From Wolfiporia cocos (Eukaryota; Basidiomycota; Agaricomycetes; Polyporales; Phaeolaceae): a stretch of DNA of 64,000 nucleotides. How positions within the stretch are numbered: the stretch's first letter is position 1; the number at the start of each line of letters is the position of its first letter. Shown in pieces: positions 23,562-35,552 of the stretch. The notes under the pieces are model-generated. The model was not told where the DNA came from, did no database searches, and saw only the letters and a program-made list of their open reading frames with translations. The DNA lies in the NCBI GenBank assembly GCA_029448655.1, contig JACCLO010000011.1, forward strand, positions 1,612,001-1,676,000. The letters are read 5' to 3'. The position numbers were made by a program, and so were the translations under genes.

Positions 23562-24242
23562 TAGAGTTTCAGTGCCACAGGTGCATCTTTAGAGACACCG
23601 CAGATGCATCTGGGGCACTCTAAGTCATCGAAATTAGGCACCCGTTAGTACCAAAATAAAGCATTGCAAGCCGGGAATCAAACCAGGAACCATGAGACCT
23701 CGGCGAAACAGCAACTGAAACCACTCAGCTAAAGCGGTTGGTAAAAGGAAGATCTTGTACAAATATATAGTCAGTAGTTGATATAATAACAATATAATAA
23801 CGGTCGTAATAAAATTTAACATTCTGCTCATATATCAGTAAGCTAAAGTGTTCCTTGAACTCATTCGAATGCATCTCTATATTAATGCATCCCACAACCC
23901 ATATGTATCTGCAATGAGGTAAGGATGCTGTCATAAATTACCTACAGGGCAATATGGAACATTGCACTAAGGTGTGACTTGACAATTGACAGCTACGGTG
24001 ATGAAAGGACATTAAATGGATCATATTGACGAGCATGTGACTAGACACTAAGCCCATTTGACGAAGCGGTACAGGTGGCAACTTTGCTGATTTTAGGTCA
24101 AGTGTTCGAATCCTGCACAGGTATTTCTTGCGCAGATGCATCTTATTTTATTCAGATGCATCTATGCAGCACGCTTGGGCGTTAAGATTGCTTAGAGAGC
24201 CCCAGATACATCTGCGGTGTCTCTCCAGCACTGAAGTCCCTC
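23562..24242. mobile_element. Non-autonomous hAT-type element with tRNA-like arms
   Basis: The left end TAGAGTTTCAGTG and right end CACTGAAGTCCCTC are also the ends of the autonomous hAT at 49236-53793. An 8-bp duplication with one mismatch flanks it (ACTTAATG / GCTTAATG). Further in, both arms repeat GAGACACCGCAGATG in inverted order. The minus strand near 23665-23740 resembles a tRNA promoter: an A-box-like TAGCTGAGTGG and a B-box-like GGTTTGATTCC. The plus strand near 24085-24118 has a second B-box, GTTCGAATCC. No protein is encoded. Confidence 0.8.
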
Positions 24243-24874
24243 GCTTAATGCGCCACAGTCAGACCAGGGCGCCGCAGTGACGTGCACCACCGTGACGCCG
24301 ATCACAGCATTCCCTGCAAAGATCACTGCCCATTTCGCATACCATCTGGTGCAATGAGCGGACCAACATGTACGGATATGCATAGGTCACTCAGATACGA
24401 CGCCCTACCATCCCCCCACCTCGATCCACTGTCACCTCCCTCACCGGATGTGCCGGTCAAGCGGCTACGCTTCTAGTGTATGAACTGCTTGCACGCTTTG
24501 TCAGTTTGGACATTCCGCCCACCCACCTCATAGTGTTGGGTGTGAAAGTGAGTGTGCTAGATAGCGTACGAAGAAGCTCAGCATTGGCACTGCTAACGGG
24601 AGACAGCGTCTGAGGTGGGCGACGAGTGACAGCGCATACATATAGTGTTGCTATGCAGAATCAAAAGCCCCAAACTACCAAATAACCAATGTATGAACGT
24701 ATATGAACCATTAACCAGTGCGGTGTTCAGTATTGCGCCTTTCCATATAGTAAGGTTATCATACTGACGCCTAATGGTGCGCGGCGGGATTGCATGCTCC
24801 AGCATTGGGATTGCTACAATTTGAATGAACATGGTTGTAACCTTCAGTCACTTTTGACTTGACACTGTTATGTC

Positions 24875-25605
24875 TTGTGGATACAGCACTGTATGGTTCA
24901 AAAAATCACTACCCCTCTTTCCGTAGTCATCACGAATGTCAGTTGTGAAAATAGAGTGCATGAATGCATTCAGGCGAAGGTCAAGCGCCGATGCCAGTTG
25001 GCACTTCCTCGTCTGAAAATCAAAGTTGAGAACTTTCTATGTCCGGATTTGGCCAGTGGTGGGAAAGCAATACCTTATATGGAAAGTAATGATAATTATA
25101 CTCATCTGACTCTCCAAATATGGTATATAGTCAAGCTGACGGGCAGTGAGACTTGTACCAACAAGCTCACATCAACATCCTCATCAATGCTAATGCATTT
25201 GGCTTGAAATATAATATCATAGTAATTGCAAAGGGATTTCGTGACAGCACTCTAGAAAAATGTGATGAAACTGTTCAGCTCAGTGATATCTGGGCAAAAT
25301 ATACATGTGGCCTGCATCCTCAATGACCCTGAACAGGAGGTTTCTGTTCTTTGAATCTGGCTGATTTTCAAGTATGGATTCAACAGGTGCAGCAACCGGT
25401 TGCATCCAGGTCACATTCCCCATGATTTGGCATTTGCAGCTCATCAACCCAAATATTTGGCTTGACGAGAAATTGTTGTATTCCTCTGGGAAGATTGATA
25501 TAATTGAGCAGGAGATTTGTCAGTTGAATAGCCTTCTTGTTTACAAATCCTTTGCTGTGATGGGTGCAATTGCCACTTCCCAGCACTGAGCAGTGTTGGC
25601 TTCGC
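24875..25605. pseudogene. Degenerate open frames, probable transposon remains
   Basis: Short plus-strand frames (24875-25207, 25374-25589) are separated by several stops. They read as broken protein, for example NDNYTHLTLQIWYIVKL. I do not recognise a family. Their position inside the inverted repeat pair suggests an old transposon gene. Confidence 0.35.
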
Positions 25606-25955
25606 ATGCTTTCTGTGTCTTATTCAAGCATGGGATGTAGTGAACTGGTAGATACATTAATATTGTGCCTGCCCTGTATCTACATCACTACGAGCATTCA
25701 AATTCGCATCTCCGGGCTGTGCCATACCCAAAGTGTTCGGTATCAGGGTGCAGAAAGTACCGGCGCCTATATAAACCTTGCTTTAGGGTTAACACGAAGT
25801 TGACCCAAGGATTTGGCCACTGTACAAAAGTAGCGGTGACTAGGGTGCCGGCACCATAGGTCACAGAATTTCGCTCGAACTGCAGCCCCACTTGACCTAA
25901 GTTCTAGAACTTTGAGCAAAGTGGTGTCAGGGGGCAGCCACAATGCTCTCACCTG

Positions 25956-27655
25956 TAGTGTTGCCGAAGTTCAGTTCAGAACCAAGGTTCAGAACCTGAA
26001 CCGCCAGAACCGAACCTAGGTTCAAGTTCAGTCCAGGTCCGGTTCAGGGTAGGATGTCAGGGTTCGGTTCTTGGTTCAGGGGGGCCATGGGTACCCTTGA
26101 ACCAGGTTCGAACCGGACTGAACCTTGAACCACTTAGCATTAACATATTCTTGGCAACTGCTGGTGGATAAGCATAAATCACAATCATATTCTTGCCATC
26201 TTTGCTATAGTATTGTTGCAGTAAGCTATGGATAACTGGCTTCACCATGGCAAGCATCAGCACTCATATACTGCAGTCTCCCAATATGGTGAGAGCTCAA
26301 CCCCATGCTGGAAGTACTGTGCTTTCTTTGGCACTGGGCTACATTCACTGCTGTCAGATGAAGTAAAAAATGTAGTTCACAATGTTTCACTTCATATCCA
26401 TGAACCTAGGTTATATACAGAGCTGTCTAATAAGGTTTGTTATTGAGCTTTGCCTCAGGCTAATTCACACTCATTCTGCTCATGGATTCTGATTACTGAA
26501 CTGCTCAAATTTGCTGCCTTGAGTGATTATTGTGCATCAAAGCTATGTTTTACCACTGTAAAGAAGACTAAGAGCCACTTTGGAATGTAGCAGCTCAATA
26601 GACACCAAATAGAGGCACTGCAGAACTTGAAGACTGGTGTTGTCAGAAAAATATTTCTCTCGGGTTTCCCGGGCAGGTCAGGATGTGCCAGGATAGGTGA
26701 GGTGTTTGAGGGGTCGATGGCAAGCAATATACCTAGTAGACACGCAGCTTGTAGCGATCCAAATGGCGGCGGCACGTTGAATGGATCAGGAATGATAGAA
26801 ATCGAATTAAAACATTGGTAACTGATTCCCTAAGTCCTGAGCGAACACCTCGAGCACAGCTCTTCGTCTAACTTCGTCTTGGCAGTAATAAATGTATTTT
26901 CTCGTATCTGCACGTCGCCTAAATACATAGAGAGCCATAAGGTTTTCTACAACATTTTGAGTGCCCTAAAATTTGAGTATGCACCCTACAATCAGAGACG
27001 AACCATGGAAACAGCGAGGATTGTCCTGTAATACAAGATAATTATTTTACGAGACCGATAGACCGTAGATCGGTGGTGCGTAGAGGTTAGAGAGAGAAGA
27101 CATGGAAAAAGCTATAGGAAAGCAGTCGAGGTTGGGACAGACCTGTCTATGCTAGAGAGCCTAGAGAAATGTCGGATAGTACCTGTCTTTGACTAGATGA
27201 GCAGCCAGAGAGTGTCCGTGGGGCTTTTTCGATGTTTCAGATTGTGCGCAAGCCAGTGCGAGCACGATTGAGGTCGATCACGATCGGTAGAGCTGTGGCT
27301 AAACCGCCTCGGATAGGCATTCTGCCTACCAGCTGGCTTTCCGTGGTGCATTCTGCATCATTTTGATGCGTGTTTGGTCGCATCTCGGTGTTCTTACATG
27401 GTTCTAATGTCTATGGCACATTTATATTGCAGCACATTGGTTACTCCAGTGGACTCAATATTATTTTTACATACTAGAAAAGCAAGTCATTTAGTGGTTC
27501 GAACCTAGTTCGAACCATGAACCGAACCTGCTGAACCAGTTCAGCAGGTTCAGTCCAGGTTCAGGTTCAGGTTCAGGCTCCCTGCAGTCGGTTCAGTTCT
27601 AGGTTCAGCCCCAGACCCCCCTGAACCTGAACTGAACCGAACTTCGGCAACACTA
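25956..27655. mobile_element. hAT-type element, 1.7 kb, with GGTTC-rich ends
   Basis: The termini are perfect 17-bp inverted repeats, TAGTGTTGCCGAAGTTC. The exact 8-bp duplication CTCACCTG lies at 25948-25955 and 27656-27663. About 150 bp inside each end are packed with GGTTCAGG/GAACCTG motifs in both orientations, like the transposase-binding subterminal repeats of hAT elements. Interior frames are short; no transposase is recognisable, so the element is probably non-autonomous. It sits just upstream of the dead Harbinger gene. Confidence 0.88.
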
Positions 27656-27728
27656 CTCACCTGCATCACACTATCATGGTGTCACCTTTTACTCTCTGGA
27701 TGTAGTGGCTCAACAGAAGCAATCACTA

Positions 27729-28960
27729 TGCCGAATTCACGACACATCATATTCATCATGTTACTGTTACTACTTGTACAGTCTCCTGCTGTAACTGCTG
27801 GGTCAATTATTGCTGCTCAGGCCAGCAGTGAGCTTCCAACAATCCCTCTCATTGCTGTGATGGAATGTGAGTTTGAGCGAGCATGTTGTCGGGCTATTGT
27901 GCATGCACAGTGTGACTGCGAGAAGCCTACACCCAGGATAGGGGGCGGTCGGATCACTAAAGCATGGCTGAAGAGCCTGGAGGACCGGGATGCACAGTGG
28001 CGATTCCGATAAGTCTGAAACTCGATACTTATTTCAATCGTTCACGCCATGTGACCTATTGCACAGATTTTCATACTTGGAGCTCAAACAGCTGGCAAAG
28101 GCCTTAGATATTCCACCATGGGTTGTCACACGAAGCCGACATTGCTTCTTGCAGATTGAAGTACTTGGGCTACTCTGTGCATGTCTCTGTACAGCTGGGG
28201 ATCTACACGAGTTATCACTTCTACACCATCGCTCCGAGTCTGCTATATCTGAGGTTGTCAATCATCTCGTGATATACCTTGACAACCATTGGAAGCACCT
28301 TCTTGATTTTGACCATTGCCACCTCTTATCACCTTGCAACCTCGCCAAATATGCACAAGCTCTCTATCTACGTGGAGCACCACTTCGTTTGATATGGGGA
28401 TTCATTGATTGCACCATACGGGGTGTAGCACGTCCATCACTCTTTCAGCGGGTGGCTTATAGTGGACATAAAAGAAAGCATGCACTTAAGTTCCAGGGTG
28501 TGATGCTAGCTAATGGCATTTTTGGTCATTGATATGGTCCAGAGGAGGGTCGCCGCAATGACAATCACCTTCTCACTGTGAGTGGGCTCATTGCAATGTG
28601 CATGCAATTTGCAGTATGGGAGGGTACAAATGAGGATACTCCTGGTAAGTAGTCGGGCTACTAGAATTGCTGATACTAACTACATTTAGGTGAGGAGTGA
28701 TATTTCCAGCTCTTTGGGGACCCAGCATATGGGATTTCCCCACAGATTCTAAGTCCATTCTCAAGTCCAGGTGTGTGGTCAGCAAATGAGGCGGAGTGGA
28801 ATGCAATCATGGCCAGCTTACGCATTGAAGTTGAGCATGGGTTTGGTCTTGTGCCGAGTAACTGGCCATTCCTCAATGCAGACCGGAAGATGCATGTTTT
28901 TGGCTCTCCTGTTGGCAGATATTAACGTGTTGGAGTGCTTCTGACCAACACGATGAACTG
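27729..28960 (+). pseudogene. PIF/Harbinger transposase, inactivated
   Basis: DDE transposase of the PIF/Harbinger class. The catalytic segments are recognisable: GFIDCTIRG (first D), after an intron near 28645-28688 LFGDPAYGIS (second D), and RIEVEHGFGLV (E). The N-terminal part (27729-28012) and the next frame (27990-28532) overlap out of register, so a frameshift or intron lies between. In-frame stops interrupt the chain after NGIFGH, before YFQLFG and after SPVGRY. The element cannot make an active enzyme without repair. A 1.7-kb hAT copy lies immediately 5'. Confidence 0.85.
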
Positions 28961-29082
28961 CTTCAACCTGAAGTAAGTAGCTCAGTTCTTTGATTGTCAG
29001 CCACCTTCAATCGCAGAGTACTTCCATGATTAATGATATAACAGTCTATTTGTTACACTAAGCACAGGTAGTGTGAGACTAT

Positions 29083-29990
29083 CTACAGGTTCTTTAGAAC
29101 GTCAGGAAGCATAGCAAAAAACTGAGTCAGAATGTGCTCATGAGACTCTGACATCTCCTTCAGCTGCTTCAAGAGCTCCTTGTTCTGCTCCTCTCTATGA
29201 TGCTCACTCTCTTTCAGAAACCCAAGTGTCTGCTGCCCGATATCATGTTCACAGGCATGCACGTCACTCTCATCTCGATGACTAGACCGAATTTGTTTCT
29301 TCGGTCTGTGGGTTACAACTTGACTCTCAGGTCCTGACTCTGACTCAGCAGACATGTCACATTTGCATCGGTGCAAGGTTTTCAGAGATGCCTGACAGAT
29401 TGTTTCTCCACCAATGCAATCTTCCTCATCCTTCTGTGACATCTGTCAGTGACCATGCTGATGGTGAATGGCATGTGCACACCTGGCAAGCCCTCTCTCT
29501 GTGTTCATCTGACTGCTGCACAGCACAACATTTCAGTTCTGATGCACGGTCTAAGAGCACTGCAATGATGACTTTGGTTCCTGAATCTAGTTCGTGGTCA
29601 ATTGTACTCCTGGTGCGGGAGTCAGGATCCTACAAGTAGTCAATGCACTGATCTACATAACATAAGAGAGATATACCACATGATACTTGAGTAGATCATC
29701 CACCTTGTTATGAATTGTATCGGGATGTGAGCCCTGAAACATGCCATGTGAATTCAAGGTCTCTAAGACCTTCCACCATGTCTTCAATTTCCATACTTGG
29801 CACCCCATGGATTGAAGTCGATGGTATATTGGACAAGCTGCTCGATCTCCTTGGCAGAATACTGAGCATGCATGTGCTTCTTCTGTGGATGTGCAGCCAC
29901 TGGTGCAGGGGCCACATTCTCGTTACCGAGTGCAACAGCCTGAGAGCTCGCACTGCTGGTCATAGTAAAGCCTGTAGCCACATAGAATCA
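29083..29990 (-). pseudogene. PIF/Harbinger second protein (Myb/SANT-like DNA-binding), inactivated
   Basis: Harbinger elements carry a second gene for a DNA-binding partner, here on the strand opposite the transposase. The N-terminal half (from 29981 downward) reads YSAKEIEQLVQYTIDFNPWG. The tryptophan-spaced block KTWWKVLETLNSHGMFQG and TIHNKVDDLLKYH follows one frame over, so a frameshift near 29784 breaks it. The C-terminal frame 29083-29442 is a charged coiled-coil-like stretch (HREEQNKELLKQLKEMSESH). Together with the facing transposase it marks one dead two-gene element of roughly 2.3 kb or more. Confidence 0.75.
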
Positions 29991-29999
29991 AAGGGAAGC

Positions 30000-30459
30000 T
30001 TAGCATAGATCTTGTTCACTTGTCCGTCAAACATTGTGGTTGATAGTGTGGATGCTGGCGCTTCCACAGTGCCTATACGCTACTAGTACATGGGGTCCTG
30101 TGTCACTAACATAGGCGCCGGACCATGGTTTCTCCACTTCCTTGAACTTAATCCACTTTTCCTTGAACTAACCTTGACCTAGGTCCCAGCAAATACTCTC
30201 TATTGAATGCTTTGGTTACAATTTACATGTCAAGGTGGCACTGTATTGTGGCGAAACAATATCAAGAGCTTTATCGATTATCCATGGTGAGACAGTCACA
30301 GCCAGTGAGTGGTTACATTACTTACTCATCCTCCTCAATTGAGCCTTTACATCCTCAATGGACTTGTGAATACCATGTTGACCTTTGAAGCTTGAATATG
30401 ATGTACACCAGCAAACACAAGTAATTTGGAGGGCTCTACTATTAGAATCTTGGCCTAGC
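30000..30459. other. No gene; possible outer end of Harbinger element
   Basis: AT-rich sequence with TCCTTGAACTTAATCC-type repeats near 30140. GGCGCCGG at about 30114 recalls the GGCGCC motif of the inverted pair at 23133/25862, but I could not define a terminus. Confidence 0.3.
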
Positions 30460-32906
30460 TAGTGATGTGCATGGCCCGGCCTGGCCTGAAAGCCATGGCT
30501 CAGGCTCGGCTTGGGCTTACCGTGAATGCAAGCTGGGCCCTATACAATGGCTTGGGCCCTGCTCGGGCTCAGGCCATGGCTTATGGGTAATCAGGAAGGA
30601 CCTCAGAATTGTCACAGACTTACTGTCTGTGCGACCCCTGGGCTCAGGGGGAACCATACTCGACGTCAGTCGAGTCTACAAGGCACCGCGCCAGCGCTGA
30701 ACGCAGAGGCAACGTGGGAGCACACATCCCTTGTGTACATCGAGATAGCGGCGGTGGCTCACAGACAAGGACGCAGAGATGTGGGCCCCGGGCCAGCAAG
30801 TCACACAGCGTTAAGCAAGAAAGGGTTGTTACACCATTGACGAGAATCTAAAGGATGGGGAGTAAGCCCCATCCGCTGCTACCTATATACATGTGGAGAC
30901 AGTAGAACTAGTCGCCCTAAAGTACAGGTCTGTGCGCATGTAACTAAGGGTGACTGTGATGTTATACTACATGTAACGAGGAGGTGACCTATCACGTGGC
31001 GTACCTGGCACGCGCGCTGCCTGACGAGCGCTCGCCTACTAAGTCAGATGATCTGTAGAGGTATCTAGGGCGCGGCTGAAGGGTAACTAAGAGGAGAGGA
31101 GCGCGCGCGCGTGCAGCGGCGCCCATACCATACTAGCGAGGGATGAGGGTACCCCCCAAGGGGTGAACCGTGTCAAGAATTATAAGTCCAAACAGTTCAA
31201 AATGGTGGCACAACATATTCAGGATGCTTATATGTCTATTACTTATTGTTAGTTTGATCTACAACTGCTTTTACAGCTGCTTATGACATTGATGGAAAAT
31301 TCAGATCCCAATTGCAACAGTAGTAATGAAGTTCCACACCATGTTAGCAGGTCACAAGTCATTGCAATGGTTGTTCACCAGAGGACCCATTTTCGCTGGT
31401 TATTATGAAGCTACAGTTGTGCGCCTAAGCTGCCGGCTCAGGCCCAGTGAGAGTCCCACATATCCTGAAGATACCTGTAAATACCAGAAAATATAAAATT
31501 ATACCATTGAGATACCAATTTTCACCCCAATGATATCGAAAGCTAAATGCCAAGAGTACAAGCTGTCTGAGGACTGATGCCAAGACTTTCATCATGCCCG
31601 TCCATACTAATTCAACATATCTTCATCAAGACATCGAACTTGAGCTTGTTTTGAGCACCTGTGAAGTCAAAAAGCCATGTTTCAATTTCTCGATCGAATG
31701 CATATTGGATGCAAGTCCAAGCATCCACGTGAGCTGATATTGCATCATAGGGCAAGCACTGTCCTGTCTCGAGTCATCCATCTTTTTTTCTCTCTACTGC
31801 ATACCTCCACCATCTCCCAGTCTTTGTTGTTCTGGTAAGGTGGCCATAGAGTGAATTGGTCGCTTCATCACAGATCACAGCAAATGCCAGGTGCATGTCC
31901 GAGCACACTGGCTGTAGATCATGCTCAATACAGTGAGTGTATGCACTATTTTTGATGCTGAACCTCGTCCACTCTGATTGCTCACTGAGACCAGTGATGC
32001 CACATGTGCTGTTTTGCAAGGAATTGGGTGTCTCTGTTTGTGTTTAAATCTTCCTGTGTTGATGGTGCATTCAGGTGCTGAGCAGCTGACTTCATTGTAC
32101 AGTGACTCTCTTGACAAGTGCTTCCAGCACATACCAAATGCACTGAGTGGTGTGTTGCCTCCCGTGGTACTATATACATGCTACAGTAACTAGGATGCAT
32201 TCATACCGCTCTGCTGTATGTTTTGGCTACACCATATCGGGATTGGCGTGCTACTGCACAGCATCAACACCTAGCAACGAGGGTGGATCACCAACTTCCA
32301 ACATGTTGGCACAAACAAATGGTGCTGGGAGAGGATATTAGTATTTGCTGGTATGATGCAAAACCTGTATTGAGAGGTTGAGGATATGTTCCAGTAGCTT
32401 TCAGTAGTTTGTGGCAGCTTAGAAGATGGACAATGATATGTGTTTGTACGTTCTGATTGATTTGGGAGCAAAGGCCACTGGTGATGAGTATATTCTGGAA
32501 GCTTTTGGCAGGCAGTATTTCTAAATCCAGGGCCATGAGTATTTTTCTCTAGCTTCCAGTAGGCGGGGATATGATTCTTAAATTTTTAGGTATCCATCCT
32601 ACATGCCTAATACTACCTTGATAGCTCTCAGCATCTTACAGTAGCTACTACTATGTTATCGGGCACCTAAAACATAGTGCATGCTATTCTACCATCCAAT
32701 TTCAACCCCTATCATACCTGTTATCTATTGGTAGGTTCTGATATGAGGTACTTTCACTGGGGCTCAGGGCCCGGCTCAGGGCTGGCCCAAGATACAAGCT
32801 GGGCCCTGAGCCCTCCAAGCCACCACTCAGGGCCTGGCTCGGCTTGGCCTAAGTCAGCTTGGCCGGGCCCAGCTCAGGGCTTTGAGCTGGGCTTTGCACA
32901 TCACTA
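30460..32906. mobile_element. hAT-type element, 2.45 kb, carrying a solo LTR
   Basis: The ends are perfect 12-bp inverted repeats, TAGTGATGTGCA. The exact 8-bp duplication GGCCTAGC lies at 30452-30459 and 32907-32914. Subterminal DNA is full of GGGCCCAGC/GGCTCAGG motifs, unlike the AT-rich interior. Short frames inside (for example 31774-32200) show no recognisable transposase, so it is probably non-autonomous or decayed. A 566-bp solo LTR inserted later at 30610-31175. Confidence 0.87.
30610..31175 (+). mobile_element. Solo LTR, family 1 (566 bp)
   Basis: Starts TGTCACAG and ends GTGTCA. The exact 5-bp duplication AGAAT lies at 30605-30609 and 31176-31180. It carries a terminal hairpin (stem CACAGAC/GTCTGTG at 30613-30631) and an internal hairpin (GGATGGGG, loop AGTAAG, CCCCATCC at 30853-30874). 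No internal retrotransposon region remains, so recombination between two LTRs is the likely origin. Confidence 0.9.
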
Positions 32907-33025
32907 GGCCTAGCTGTCAGCATTTTGGCCTAGCTATTTTGGCCTAGCTGTCAACATTTCATGATGTGCCTATTGTGCACCTAATGCCTGCTTGGTATTG
33001 TTTGGAAATGCCTGAATGCAGTATG

Positions 33026-33568
33026 TGTTACGGATCAAATATCCGTTCAGCTGAAATAACTAAGTCAAGTTACTCAGCATATTGAGTAGAGCACTACTCA
33101 TTGGCCTTCACAAAGGCAGAGCGTCGAGATACAAGTTGAGGGCTTAATTGCTCAAGCCTTTGAGAACGCGTATAAGACCCTTGTAATTCAACAAGGTCGA
33201 GCTGAGGAACTCGACCAGGATTTACATCAGGTTATATACTGTGATCCTATAACTGGGGTCATAGTGTCCTTGGTACTGCTATTATTAAGTCTGTCAAGCT
33301 AACATTCTAAGTAGTAAATGAGAAGCATCACGGTTGTGTGCAACAAGAGATGAAACAGAGAAGTGGTATGGTTGGACATACGGTATCAGCTAGAATGCGA
33401 TGGGGGAACAGACTATGGGAATAGGACTGTTGTACATGAAATGAGGGCCTATGGTCGAGTGGAGGCCTCCCCAGAATAAAGCGCATGAGAGAGCGGTTGA
33501 ACGCTAAGTCCTCATACCTAGTGAGGCATCAATGGAATAAACTGAGTGTACCTGTAGAAATTGTAACA
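33026..33568 (+). mobile_element. Solo LTR, family 2 (543 bp)
   Basis: Starts TGTTACGGATCAAATATCCG, with a short palindrome at the 5' end, and ends TTGTAACA. The exact 5-bp duplication GTATG lies at 33021-33025 and 33569-33573. It shares TTTGAGAACG-x-GTATAAGAC and CAACAAGGTCGAGCTG with the copy at 36203. The TGTTA start suggests a Copia-type LTR; that class call is inference. Confidence 0.88.
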
Positions 33569-33760
33569 GTATGTTCTCAGCACCCAAGCTCAACACAAGT
33601 CATGAACGTTCTTAAGGGTCTGCCCCTGCATTGTTGACTTCATGAAGAGTCATGTTGAGATCTTGTGTATTTTTACCTGTGATTTTCTGTGAAGTTGTGT
33701 ACTTGTATAACCCCCAGGCCTCTGAATGGTCTCATTCTTCCTCATCAGCAAAACACAAGA

Positions 33761-33800
33761 TGGCTTATCAGTGCTGGAGGTGGCTTATCAGTGCTGGAGG
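33761..33800. repeat. Exact 20-bp tandem duplication
   Basis: TGGCTTATCAGTGCTGGAGG occurs twice head to tail, probably from replication slippage. No gene is recognised around it; 33574-34121 otherwise shows nothing I can name. Confidence 0.9.
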
Positions 33801-34126
33801 CACTTGCCAATCAAGGAGGAATCTTATCTCTGTAGATAAGCACTGATAAGATCAACAGCAGAGTGGCATTCAATCGCCACTCTGAAGGCATTTAATAAGT
33901 GTCAGTCAAACCCAATGCATGACTGGGAAACTAACTACCAGACTGGGAATTGTTGTTTAGTAGTCAGGCTGGCATATGAATTGCAAGAGTGGTTGCACAT
34001 GGCTTATGGTAGCACCGTGCACATGCACTCGAAGCGCTTGTTCCATGCAATGATATCACTGGGATGCAGCTTCACTATATTGAGTAGTCCATCTGCTATA
34101 CTAGGTGTTCTAGGTTTGACAGCATC

Positions 34127-34582
34127 TGACACAGACTAACCTCTGGGTCTATGCACTAATGAGGGGCTACCAGCACCGCTGGCTAGCATGGGGTATGGTG
34201 TCCTAGGTGTCGCAAACAATACTGCCCTAGAGACGGAACCACAGACAAGCACAGGGATATAGGGCAGAGCCCAGCAGACGTAGTCGTCGACCAAGCATGC
34301 AGAGGAGAGGCTTGTAAGAGGGACACACCCCAACGTTACAATAAAGGTTCTGGGGAGTAAGCCCCAGAACGTCACAGCTTAAGTACATGAGTGATGGCGC
34401 ATCAAAGACACTAAGGCCACCCTAAAGGTGGCCCCTACGCTAAGGTAGATAAGATAGCACTAAGATACTGTACTACTGCATCATCAGGTGACCGGAAGGG
34501 AGATCATGTGACAGGGGGACATGGATACGTGAGTTTGACCCCGGCATATGGCAATATGAGGTCATGTGCTAAAACCGTGACA
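34127..34582 (+). mobile_element. Solo LTR, family 1 (456 bp)
   Basis: Starts TGACACAG and ends CGTGACA. The exact duplication GCATC lies at 34122-34126 and 34583-34587. The internal hairpin at 34348-34369 has stem TTCTGGGG/CCCCAGAA and loop AGTAAG. The terminal hairpin is imperfect in this copy. Confidence 0.9.
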
Positions 34583-34589
34583 GCATCGT

Positions 34590-35552
34590 TGTGTGGTATA
34601 TAAGTCACCCATCTAGGTGAATCTTCTCTGTTGCTCTCTTCCCTTCACCACAATGGTCCTTTGCCCTCCACTTCACCCAACACCCATGTGCTCCACCTCT
34701 GAGCTATGGACACTGTATTCTGTATTGCACTATGGCTGAGTCCGCCCTTGCTTCTGCATCGAATCTTCGACTATTCACCAACCATTCCTGCACAATAGAG
34801 ACAACCCACAGGTAATGATTTCCTTTATGCACATTCATTACCATGGCCAGATATATCCCGTAGTTGACATTTTTACTAATCGGCCATGCACAGCATAAAT
34901 AGTGCATCATACCACTTCTGGAACCACTCCCTATATGCACATTCATCACCCTGGTCCATGCTGTTACATGCATTCAGTCTTCAATTTCTTTGCTGACAAG
35001 CCATGCACAGTATCAATGAAGCACAATAATACCTTTGCCCTACTGTACCAACTCTCTGTATGTGTATTCACTGTCTGGTACCATGCTGGTACATACACTC
35101 ATCTTTTTTCAACTTCTTACTGACTACCACTAACATTGTTGAGCACACTTCCACATGCATGTAAGGCACCCTCCATCCTACCCAACATATGCTCATGCCC
35201 ACTCATGGCAATGTGCAGCACCTCAAGCTCCTCAATGCTGGTGCTTGTGGTGGGCACACTCATGAATGGGCTCAAGGGGGTGCAGGTCTGTACCACCTTG
35301 CTTCTCCCTGATACCCCCTCACACCTGCACAGGTGACACTCCTCCACACGCTCAAGCTCCTCCTGCCACTGTGGCACAACTGGCTCTACCCCACCTTGGG
35401 CACCTATGCCCTACTGCCCAGCATTCCTCTAGTTTGAGTGTAATGTGATCTCATTGAATGCATAAAGTATGTACATTTTTGTTCCTTGACTATAGACCCT
35501 GCATGCCCCTTTTCCATAACCAGGTGTGTATCACACCACCTTCTGGTTTGGG
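34590..35552. repeat. Degenerate repeat DNA with about three diverged 110-bp units
   Basis: Between about 34800 and 35110, similar segments recur that contain ATGCACATTCAT-CACC and GCCATGCACAGTAT. The minus-strand frame 35117-35377 is charged (QWQEELERVEECHLCRCEG) but unrecognised. The right part (35414-35552) is the left half of a segment that recurs inverted at 37222-37418. Probably old transposon DNA. Confidence 0.5.

Larger units (their letters stand above)
23133..25862. repeat. Long-range inverted repeat pair (possible ends of a transposon)
   Basis: About 42 bp at 23133-23174 recur inverted at 25821-25862 with one or two differences (GACCTATGGTGCCGGC, then CCTAGTCACCGCTACTTTTG). Both ends also carry GGCGCC some 30-50 bp further in. 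They could be the termini of a 2.7-kb element into which the MITE at 23562 later jumped. I could not find a flanking duplication, so the identity is uncertain. Confidence 0.6.
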
